Assembly: GCA_023091735.1 (NCBI GenBank) | Contig: JALKBU010000060.1 | Coordinates: forward strand, 39,121-103,120 | Direction of reading: 5' to 3' | DNA: 64,000 nucleotides | From: Trichomonas tenax | Lineage: Eukaryota; Parabasalia; Trichomonadida; Trichomonadidae | In this document: piece after piece, positions 19,413 to 28,410 of the stretch | How the letters are laid out: each line of letters starts with the position of its first letter | Position numbering within the stretch: the stretch's first letter is position 1 | Notes under the pieces: model-generated | Database searches by the model: none | What the model was told of the DNA's origin: nothing | What the model saw: the letters and a program-made list of their open reading frames with translations, nothing else | Position numbers and translations under genes: made by a program

Positions 19413-22400
19413 TTAAGGTAAAAAGACCATCTTCTTATTCGTGTCGTTGTTTTGCTGGTTTGAGAAGAAAGATGGGAATTCAGGAATTGGTCCATTGATT
19501 CCGAAAATCGAAGGCTGATTGTCTTGTTGTTGTTGCTGCTGCTTTGGCGGCGTTGTTGATGGATTCATCTTTGCAGGAATCTTCGATGCAGGAGCCTTAG
19601 ATCCTGTCTGTGTTGATGAGTTGCTGTTAATAGGAGGCGGTGGAGGTGGAATTGGAGGAAGACTTCCAAACTCACCAGCGAAGATCGATTGTGCGGGAAT
19701 GACCGGTGGCGTTGGAAGTCTCTGTGGCTGCTGTGCGCCACCAGCAAAGATTGAGTTAGTTGGAGGCACAGGAAGAGGTGGTGGTGGAAGTGAAGTCTTT
19801 TGTAATTCTGCAAAGAATGATTCTGTCGTGATACCAAAAATTGAGTTCTCTGAGCCTTGTGGTGTTGGTGGACGTGGTGGAGGAGGTGGAGGCATTCTCT
19901 GGACTGGCAGAGGGGGTGGGGGTGGGGCAGATGTTTCCATCTTGATGGTTTTTGGTTTTAAAGGTGCTGACTTGGAAATGATCTTGAACATATCTGGATT
20001 CTGCTCCTTCATTTTCTCGATCTGAGCCGCTGTCTTCTGCATCGCCAGAATTTTCTCATGTGCAATCTTCTGGTAGTCCGGGAAGACGAGCTCTATCCTG
20101 TGAAGGTCGCCTGGATAGAAATTCATTCTGCGCTTGACAGCGCAGTTTGTGAGAATGACGAACTGAAGCCTTCTCGAGCACTTGCTCTGCTGGCCAAGGT
20201 ATGACTGGAAGGAGGACAACGAGCGAGCCATCGGGATGTCGAAGTAGTTCGGTGATGTGTGCGGAGTGATTCGTCCAAGCTTTTCTCTCGCCTGGAAACC
20301 GAATTGAACGACACCGGTAACTAATGCATAGTCACACTCTATTGTCCATCCTTCTGGTGTGTCTGCGCCTTTAACGAAGTGCTTGATGCCGTCCGTTGCA
20401 AGTGTTCTGATGTGCTTGAGCTGGTTTGTGATGGCTTTATAGTTATCAACGATTGTCTTTGCGAGTGGAAGATTTCCAACTTCACGTGGACAGTTCCTTA
20501 ATTCCGGAGTTATAATCACAGAGTCTTCAGGTCTCTTCGGCCTTCTGAGGATTTCATCGAAAGCAACAAAGAACGGTTGAATCATATCCTGCGACTTCAT
20601 CATCAGTCTTCCGAGAGCTCTAAACTCAGCCCAGTCATTCAAGCCGTTGAGTTGCGGAATGTAGTGATTTCCGGCGACTTGCATGACAACAGAGACTTCC
20701 TTGTTCGTCCACTCTCTAGAGAATGGACCGTTCTTGCATGCTAAGATGATTGGCTTCATGTTCTTGTCGTTCTGGAAGTCAGTGTCCTTCGCGTGCATTG
20801 CAATAGAAAGAACATCGCTTGTGATTGCATTGATGATCGGAACAGAGATCTTTGCAACAATGTCTTTGTCAACTTTGAATGCGCTCATCTTCCTCGCGAG
20901 TTCAACATAGTTTGTGCCGTGTTCTTGGTATGCGCGAAGGAACTCGAACAAGAAGTGGCTCGGAGTTTCGAAATAGCGTGGAGGCAAATACGGCTCTTCA
21001 TGCAAAGCAAGGAATGTTTGGACAATCCATTCTTCTTCGATTCTATCAAGAATTGTCTTCATGTGTTGGCTGATTTGTCTTGCGAAGATCGGCTTTGAGA
21101 AAACAGGCGTTTGGAGGGTTGGTTCATCAGCGAGTTGTTCCTGCCAGAATCCAGGACCATCATCGAATTGATCTGTGAATGGAGCGGTGTAATACTCATA
21201 CCACAAAATTGCGTTTGCAAGGTTATAATGAACGAGAGATTGCTTGTCGATTGTTGTCATGAATTGCAGGAAGACTGCTCTAGCGAATATATAAACATCA
21301 TCTGTAGCTTTACCCATTTCTTGAGCAATTCTCTCGAAATCACCAAAGCCTTTCTTTTCCATGTAATCGAGAACTTTGATAGCATCAGCACGTTTCCATG
21401 TAACAGTTCTTATATCCTGAACGCGTCTGTGCGAGAAAACGGTATCCCAGAAGTCGTTCTCCCTGCATTTTTCGACCATTTCGCCAAACATATCTTGACA
21501 CTTTGAATCGCCTGGAACAACAAAGTCGATCTTGTCATGGTTCTGGAGTGCTCCAGCCGCACTGTTTGGCTGTGTTGTGATGGCTTCAACTCTGAGATAC
21601 AGCTCCATCTCTTCGATTGGTGCTGTGTTGTAGTTGAATTGTGGCTCTGTTAAGAATCTGGCGTAAAGAACACTTTCGAGAGAGTTATCAGTAACCATTC
21701 TATAAACTTCTGGTCTAACTTTCCTAGAGAAGAATCGGACAAGTGCATTATCTAATAAAACGTTTGTTCCGATATCGAAAAAAATGATTTTGTGCGGATT
21801 GATGTTTGCGAGTTTTGGAGATGAAAAATCACGAGTCATGAAGATAACTCCTGAATTGAATCTGTCTGGGAAGCTCTCCTCTCTAATAGGGGATCCAATC
21901 ATTGCGTTCTTGATGTTCTTCCTGTCCAAGTGATTCATCAAAAGCCTCAGCATTGAGTGATTATCAGCAACAACAATTGTAAGTTTGTTTGGCTCGATAA
22001 TGTCTGTTAAATGTGTGACTTTTGCGGAAGACGATGAAAATAGATCTGAATGCTGATCTTGCGATAGAACAGCAATGTTAAACCTCATTTTGAACTTTTG
22101 AATAATGATATCTTCCATTGGACCAATGAGGAAAGGATGAATGTGAGATTTTGTCATCTCAACATAGAGCTGACGAGGATCGGCAAGAATTCGGGACCTT
22201 GCGTTGCGTAATTTCATGAGTTTAGAAAGCCTGTCGTGAATTTGTCCAGCGATAGCGTTGGTAACAAAAAAAGCATGCTCTTTGTACGAAAAGTCTGATT
22301 CTGTGAAGTTTCTGTTAGAAATTATTATTCTGAAAGGTGGTATAAAGGAATTTGTGTTGGGGACACCCTTAGTATCTACGATCATATAATTCCATTTGAT

Positions 22401-23882
22401 AACGGCTAACGACGTGCCTTCTAATTTAAAAATATCACTTGAAATTAACAAAACATCTAATGTTGGACCAAAATCTTTCATTAATTGGTACTGGCGAACT
22501 AAAGAACGCGATTCAACTTCATCCTTGAACTCAGCATAAGACAAATTCGTCATTACGCGAAGTCCTGCAGTATAAAGCGGAATTAAGTGTTTGTCAGCGA
22601 TAATTAAAGTGGTAACTTTCTGATTTTGAACGTGCTTAATCAAATGCAAGAATCCGAGTACTGCTCCGATTCTTCCTGTTCCATTTTCATGAAGAGTAAT
22701 TTTTGAATCTTTGTTATTCTTTGAATTGATGATTGCGTTGATAGTTTCTTTCTGTTTTATCGTTAATTCTATGTTTCTTTCCATCGCTGGAAATGATTCA
22801 ATATTTTCTAGAAATTGTTTGTTGTTCCTTTTTCGTTTTAGAAGATTGGACCAGTAAAGGTCTGTTATGTGATTGAATTCGTCGATATTTGCAGCGCGGA
22901 ACAATTCCTCTCCTACGCCCGCCAAAGTTGAATAATCTTCCCAAGTTGGCAAGTTATTGCCTTTCCATTTGATCAAATATTCAGGATTCGAAGGCATCTC
23001 AATTAGAGCCTGATTGTCTTCTTCTTCCTCGGAAATAATATCTGCCTTAGCAACATCATCACCTCTTAAGTTTATAACACCGTACTCATCGAGTATTGAG
23101 TTTGAGAAACCATCCGGAGTCCTAAGTGGCTTCTCGTAAGCAAGAATATTTTCGAAGTTTGGTGTCTGCTTGAATGGATAACCAGGAATATAGTGGGTGC
23201 TGTCAAAAGCTTCCGGTGGTGCAGTATTAGTTTCGCCTCGTTCTCTGTGGTCCAAAATGTGATCAATAACGAAGCAATCGACAAGTGTTCTTGCGAAAAT
23301 CGGCTCCGAAATGAACGGTGTAACGTCACTTAAAACGCTGTCTTGAGCGTCTTGCGTGGCTTTATATTTTGAAAGAATTTGAACGTTGTCTGGATTTGAT
23401 TGAATTTGTGATTCCGAGAAATATTGGCAATGTGAGAAAGCCTGACCGGGCATCTTGCACAAAACTTGCTGTCCACCAGGCTGCGGGACCGTTTTACCTA
23501 AAATTTTCTCGATTAAAGGCCTTTTTTTATTAACCAGTGGAGCAACTGCTGTATTTTGATTGTTACATTCATTGTCTGATTCCTCGTCCGCGTAGGTGCT
23601 CCTGGCTCGAGCTCTGACACTCCTTCGCGGGGCGTCGTTCGATATTTCTTCGATTGGGTCGAGCTCATCTTCGGAAAAAGAGGCGTCTTCCGATGAATCT
23701 CGTGTTTTGCTCTTTTTCCTTGGAGCTTTTTTCTGTCGTTGTTGTATGTTTTGAAGATTATTAGCGAATTGCTGCTGAAATTGTGGATTTTGCCTCAGCT
23801 GCTGCATGTACAGCTGACGCTGGTTCTCTGGAATACTATTCCAGTCGATGGTTGCCTTGTCTGGATGTTTTGGAGGTAACAT
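19413..23882 (-). CDS. CHD-like chromatin protein with degenerate ATPase motifs and proline-rich tail
   Basis: 1489 residues. Domains in order: Gln-rich N-terminus (20-50); basic/acidic nuclear-type segment (50-105, KKAPRKKSKTRD, RRSVRARAR); chromodomain-like EYLIKWKGNNLPTWED (301-316); SNF2-type region from about 370. Motif I, normally DEMGLGKT, reads HENGTGRIGAV at 398-408 and lacks the lysine and threonine that bind ATP phosphates. Motif II, normally DEAH, reads VDTKG at 502-506. The second lobe is recognisable (VIFMTRDFSSPKLANINPHK) but also diverged. A SANT/SLIDE-like region lies near 830-900. The last 180 residues hold repeated polyproline runs alternating with four NSIFG/SIFAG-type motifs. 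Family members slide nucleosomes; this one probably binds chromatin without remodelling. The ATG at 23882 has an A/T-rich leader. Confident as a CHD/SNF2 relative; loss of ATPase is inferred from motifs. Confidence 0.85.
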   Translation of the reverse strand: MLPPKHPDKATIDWNSIPENQRQLYMQQLRQNPQFQQQFANNLQNIQQRQKKAPRKKSKTRDSSEDASFSEDELDPIEEISNDAPRRSVRARARSTYADEESDNECNNQNTAVAPLVNKKRPLIEKILGKTVPQPGGQQVLCKMPGQAFSHCQYFSESQIQSNPDNVQILSKYKATQDAQDSVLSDVTPFISEPIFARTLVDCFVIDHILDHRERGETNTAPPEAFDSTHYIPGYPFKQTPNFENILAYEKPLRTPDGFSNSILDEYGVINLRGDDVAKADIISEEEEDNQALIEMPSNPEYLIKWKGNNLPTWEDYSTLAGVGEELFRAANIDEFNHITDLYWSNLLKRKRNNKQFLENIESFPAMERNIELTIKQKETINAIINSKNNKDSKITLHENGTGRIGAVLGFLHLIKHVQNQKVTTLIIADKHLIPLYTAGLRVMTNLSYAEFKDEVESRSLVRQYQLMKDFGPTLDVLLISSDIFKLEGTSLAVIKWNYMIVDTKGVPNTNSFIPPFRIIISNRNFTESDFSYKEHAFFVTNAIAGQIHDRLSKLMKLRNARSRILADPRQLYVEMTKSHIHPFLIGPMEDIIIQKFKMRFNIAVLSQDQHSDLFSSSSAKVTHLTDIIEPNKLTIVVADNHSMLRLLMNHLDRKNIKNAMIGSPIREESFPDRFNSGVIFMTRDFSSPKLANINPHKIIFFDIGTNVLLDNALVRFFSRKVRPEVYRMVTDNSLESVLYARFLTEPQFNYNTAPIEEMELYLRVEAITTQPNSAAGALQNHDKIDFVVPGDSKCQDMFGEMVEKCRENDFWDTVFSHRRVQDIRTVTWKRADAIKVLDYMEKKGFGDFERIAQEMGKATDDVYIFARAVFLQFMTTIDKQSLVHYNLANAILWYEYYTAPFTDQFDDGPGFWQEQLADEPTLQTPVFSKPIFARQISQHMKTILDRIEEEWIVQTFLALHEEPYLPPRYFETPSHFLFEFLRAYQEHGTNYVELARKMSAFKVDKDIVAKISVPIINAITSDVLSIAMHAKDTDFQNDKNMKPIILACKNGPFSREWTNKEVSVVMQVAGNHYIPQLNGLNDWAEFRALGRLMMKSQDMIQPFFVAFDEILRRPKRPEDSVIITPELRNCPREVGNLPLAKTIVDNYKAITNQLKHIRTLATDGIKHFVKGADTPEGWTIECDYALVTGVVQFGFQAREKLGRITPHTSPNYFDIPMARSLSSFQSYLGQQSKCSRRLQFVILTNCAVKRRMNFYPGDLHRIELVFPDYQKIAHEKILAMQKTAAQIEKMKEQNPDMFKIISKSAPLKPKTIKMETSAPPPPPLPVQRMPPPPPPRPPTPQGSENSIFGITTESFFAELQKTSLPPPPLPVPPTNSIFAGGAQQPQRLPTPPVIPAQSIFAGEFGSLPPIPPPPPPINSNSSTQTGSKAPASKIPAKMNPSTTPPKQQQQQQDNQPSIFGINGPIPEFPSFFSNQQNNDTNKKMVFLP

Positions 23883-24071
23883 AGTAAAAAAAATTTAGAA
23901 AGTCTTTGATATTTTTAATTTTTTTTTGGAGCTAAAATTTATTCTCTCAAAATTAGTAGTCCAATAGATTATACCCTTAGATTTAAGTCCATTTTTAACA
24001 TTTACAAAGGCTTGAAAAAAATTGATATCAATTTTACATCAAAAATATAATTACTATACTTATAAAATGAA

Positions 24072-24352
24072 GGGTATAATAAAGAGAAAAGTGATGTGTT
24101 TACATGGCAGTTATAAATATGTTTTGACATGTAAAATCTGCCATTTTAACAAAGGATGTTCTATTAAGTTTGATAGACTCTCTAACAAGCTTGATAGATT
24201 CTCTAATAAGATTTGCAGATGCTATAACAAATTTAATTAAGCTTATAAATAATTAGTAACTGTAAACTTTATAAATAAACCAATTTTACATGTCAAAATG
24301 AAATACATTTGCCATGTAAACATGTCACTTTTCGTGACTCTTTATTATACCC
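24072..24352. mobile_element. Small inverted-repeat element (MITE-like), copy 1
   Basis: A 281-bp unit whose ends, GGGTATAATAAAGAG at 24072-24086 and its reverse complement at the right end (...CTCTTTATTATACCC), form imperfect inverted repeats of about 75 bp. The 12-mer AATTACTATACT flanks it on both sides (24049-24060, 24356-24367), like a target duplication with a few extra bases. Inside are two tandem copies of a 20-base unit (CTTGATAGA.TCTCTAA.AAG) and several TGNCATGTAAA-type motifs. It lies immediately upstream of the CHD-like gene. A related copy lies at 35.6-35.9 kb. It has no coding capacity. Confidence 0.7.
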
Positions 24353-26002
24353 AACAATTACTATACTATAAATATTTCAAATTAAACATTAAAACGGCCT
24401 TTACTATCCTCAAAATTAAATATCAAAAATTTCATGATATTCATGTTGCGTAACCGAAAATTGTCATGTAAAGTTCCATTTACTAATGAACAAAAATGAG
24501 GCTAAAAAATTCAAATTCCAAATGTCAAGAACAAGAAATTAAAGATAATGTTCAGGAGTGCCTTTGCAAACATTTTGAATTTTGTAATTTTTTTTTTTTT
24601 CAAATTACAAATTTTAATATCTCCATAAATATATTTAACAGAGCTTATAAATTCTAGTATGAGTATCTACACTATTCCATGTATCTATCATTAAAGTTAC
24701 AAGGAAATTGAATCGGCGAAAGGAATTTGTCACATCATTTTATTGAAACTTCTACGATTGATTTATTATTATTCTGTTAGAATTGAATCTTTCGAAATAT
24801 CTCCATAAATAAATGTCTTGATTTTCCAAATTTTTGCTGTAGCTTTCGATTGAAATACTTATTTGATAGCAGAAAAAAAAATCAACATTTTTTTACTTCC
24901 ACATCTTATCATTCGAACTTACAACACCAAATGATGATAATTCAACGTTTTTCGGTTTTCAAGAATCTTATCAAAGTGATTATTTCATCAATGTTTTAGA
25001 CATACAAGCGTTGAAAATGCATATGTTTGGAAATAATTTCAATTTAAGAATCTTCTCACCAAGATGAATATGTTGAAACTAATGGTATGTTGATTTACTT
25101 TAACATGTTATTTTTATAATTATTCTGTTCAACTTGAATGTTTTGTAATTACAGAATCTCATAATAGATTCTATCCTCGAAAGTTTAAAGTTCTACATGG
25201 ACTTAATTAAAATATAATGAACTGACCATTGTGGTATCAAAAATTAATTTGCAAATTAAAATGCTTATGTCACGTAATATTAAGTCGAGATTAATTATAT
25301 GGATTACAGCATACAATATATTGAATCCTGATTGTTAAGATAAATGTTGTATTCATTTATAATAGTTATTATATTTTTTATCTCATGCTTGAAAATAATC
25401 AGTTGATCTAAATTTGACGTTCGAAAACTCGATTTCAATCGGTGATTTATTTACAAAAATTGATCTGATGGATCCGAATCTATAGATGGATCAGATTTAT
25501 TCTATTATAAACACCAATGTCTAATGCAATAATATTTTCAATGTTGAAAAAAAAACTTTTGAATTGTATTGTTACATTGAGAGCGAATCTTGTTTTGAAT
25601 CTTAAAAATCTTTTTCAAAAGAGCATATTTCATCGGAAAAATACATCCAATATAGCTATAGATCAATAATATGAAAGACTTTATTGAGAAATCTATTTTC
25701 ATTATATGCATCATTTATTAGTATAATTAATTTTAAGGATGCCCTAAATCACGACTTTTTTTGTTGCCCTTATAACTTGGTATAGCATTGACTCACAAGT
25801 TTAAAGCTTATATGGTACTATACGACTATGTGTATATAATATGCGTCTAGAATAATGGTTCGATAACAGTAATTACTGCCAAATTAAAATTTCGAATTTC
25901 GTCGCAACATGTAAAGTTATAAGTTTGAATCCATAACACTATTTTACAAAATTTGTATAAGTAAAGTGCATAATTGCAAAGGATAAAACTTAATATTCGA
26001 AG

Positions 26003-26091
26003 CTCTGATTGATTTTTAAATTTGAATGAACTGTTCAAATATTTGAAAGAAAAAATTCATAATCAAATTGAATTTTAAAAATCAATCAGAG
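26003..26091. repeat. Inverted-repeat hairpin
   Basis: CTCTGATTGATTTTTAAA at 26003-26020 pairs with the reverse complement ending at 26091, and pairing extends about seven bases further with mismatches. The interior is about 40 bases. Confidence 0.75.
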
Positions 26092-26364
26092 TCTCACGCA
26101 GGCAAGATAAATCAGAATAACTTTAATAGTATAACTATCTCATTTTAATGATTAGTGCCATGAATTGAGTTTTGAAAAAAGTCTAATATTTAAAGAAAAT
26201 TAAATTTAATTTTTTCGAATATCAAAGATTTTCGGTTGATATTAATGGAGCATAAAATTTAAATCTATTAGGTAATGCATGTATCACTAAATCCAAAATT
26301 GGATGGTGCTATGAGGCAGTGGATTTTTCAAAAATCGCATATCGCTCAACCCCAATTGAATGCA

Positions 26365-26391
26365 TTTTTTTTTTTTTTTTTTTTTTTTTTT
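26365..26391. repeat. Run of 27 T
   Basis: Uninterrupted homopolymer of 27 T. On the minus strand it would be an A tail, but nothing coding precedes it, so no retrocopy is claimed. Confidence 0.9.
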
Positions 26392-27041
26392 GAAAAAAAT
26401 CAATAAATGATGAAATATGAGTATACAATGAATAGATATTCTAAATTCAATAAAATGACATAGGGTATTTCGTAGAATCATTTTGCTGTATTAGTACTTT
26501 CTAATAGCAAGGATAACAGTCCGTGTATTTTGCTGACGGTACAATGGGTTTACTAGTGTAACTAAGCTCGGATTTCCATGGTGATTTTTTTTAGACAATA
26601 AATTTTGGCGAACAATGGTGGCACGAAGACTGCAATCGATATGTGATTGTTTGTGTATCCTGTAATAAGCGCTTCCTTTGCAGAACAAGCTGATTTTGAT
26701 AAACAGAGAAGTAATTTAATCCAACAAATGGGCATGCGATCGTGTGTAGAAATTGTTTATTTGAAAATAGCATTATATTCGCAAAATTAACATACATTTA
26801 TATAATAAAACCGATATTATGTAGTATAGAGAGTAAAATGTGCTTTTTTCGCTCTAAATTAGGAAATTTTGTTATTTACGATAAATTTTGAGTTTCAAAC
26901 TATAAATATTTTCTTAGAAGTATCAATATCTCAGTATGTGTTACTCGATCTCATATTATATACATTCTAATGGCATATGCAACTTAAATCCTAAATATGA
27001 TTTGAAAATAAAGATTTAAAATTTTTAACATGTAAAAAAAA

Positions 27042-28332
27042 TGGCAGTATTTTTCCTTCTGCGGTGTAGTCCCGCGACCTTCATAACTTTTTATCTGATC
27101 AATATTTTTTCGATTTGAAAGTACTTTCATGTACATATTGATAGTTGTCTATCCAGTGGTATAAGTGGCACGGTCTATATATCTATCAAATCATTGTTTG
27201 CATTACAAATCGTCCAAAAATATACGATTTCCAGCATAAATGTATGCTCTAATATGCAGCATATGATATTTTTATGTGTATTATTGATTCAAATACCTCT
27301 TATACGCTTAAAATTAAAAATGCAACTAATTCATTAATTGATTTGAGGGCGATTATGCACATGAAAGTTATTGAATTTGATGGGATTTGGATTTGCAGCT
27401 GTAATAATGTAAAATTTTAGAATTTTAGATTTGGCAATGAAAAAAAAATTATGCGCTGAGACGCCATCTTTCCTCAGCGCTGCATATTAGTGCATACATT
27501 TATGCTGGAAATCGTATATTTTTGGACGATTTGTAATGCAATCAATGATTTGATAGATATATAGACTGTGCCACTTATACCACTGGATAGACAACTATCA
27601 ATAAGTTCATGAAAGTACTTTCAAATCGGAAAATAGATTATTACAGCCTGAGGTTATCAATATGATGACAACTAAAAAAATTTAATATTTCTTCTTTCTT
27701 CTTGTATTTCTACTGAATTATATTCTGGAATAAAGATCAAAGTCTATAATTTTATTCATTTTTAAAAGATATTATAAAATATTAATTTTGACGTCTTTTT
27801 AATGAAATATTACCTTGATATAATATTTTTATCACCTCGATCTCAACTATAATTCAAGGCTAGCAATTGTATATCTAACAAAAGCAAAATTTTGATCTGC
27901 TTTTACTTTCCAATTGAAAAATCTCATAAATAATAAAACCAAATCTAAGATTCTAAAATTTTACATTATTACAGCTGCAAATTTAAATCCCATCAAATTC
28001 AATAACTTTCATGTGTATAATCGCCCTCAAATCAATTAATGAATTAGTTGCATTTTTAATTTTAAGCGTATAAGAGGTATTTGAATCAATAATACACATA
28101 AAAATATCATATGCTGCATATTAGAGCATACATTTATGCTGGAAATCGTATATTTTTGGACGATTTGTAATGCAAACAATGATTTGATAGATATATAGAC
28201 CGTGCCACTTATACCACTGGATAGACAACTATCAATATGTACATGAAAGTACTTTCAAATCGAAAAAATATTGATCAGATAAAAAGTTATGAAGGTCGCG
28301 GGACTACACCGCAGAAGGAAAAATTTTCCCAA
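27042..28332. mobile_element. Non-autonomous element with long (about 390 bp) inverted terminal arms
   Basis: The left arm 27042-27434 and right arm 27939-28332 are near-perfect reverse complements, both starting from the outside with TTTTTCCTTCTGCGGTGTAG. The GC-rich outer 30 bases contrast with the AT-rich rest. A third, partial inverted copy (27481-27636, matching 27105-27258) sits just inside the left arm, across a small hairpin (GCGCTGAG...CTCAGCGC, 27453-27480). The unique core 27640-27938 has no coding frame. Another copy of an arm begins at 63544. The long-arm, no-gene structure fits a foldback or MITE-type DNA element, or deleted remains of a larger TIR transposon. It lies between the CHD-like and 1869-residue genes. 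Confidence 0.8.
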
Positions 28333-28390
28333 AAAAAATCGACAAAAATAATGCCATGTAATTTGATATTTTGCCATGTAGATATTATTT

Positions 28391-28401
28391 TGTCATGTAA
28401 A
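28391..28401 (+). promoter_or_regulatory. TGTCATGTAAA motif 10 bases before a start codon
   Basis: Exact TGTCATGTAAA, with two related copies (TGCCATGTAAT, TGCCATGTAGA) in the 40 bases before it. It lies immediately upstream of the ATG at 28411. Confidence 0.5.
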
Positions 28402-28410
28402 ATATAAATT

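Larger units (their letters stand above)
24353..27041. other. Gene-free stretch
   Basis: No supported gene over 2.7 kb. Holds a TGTCATGTAAA motif at about 24462-24472, a foldback at 26003-26091 and a T27 run at 26365-26391, listed separately. Confidence 0.55.

Noticed and set aside
19519..20025. Gly/Cys-rich 168-codon plus-strand frame
   Set aside because: It is the antisense reading of polyproline and polyglutamine codons in the tail of the CHD-like gene.
26365..26391. T27 run as the A-tail of a retrocopy on the minus strand
   Set aside because: No coding or RNA homology lies next to it and no target duplication is visible.
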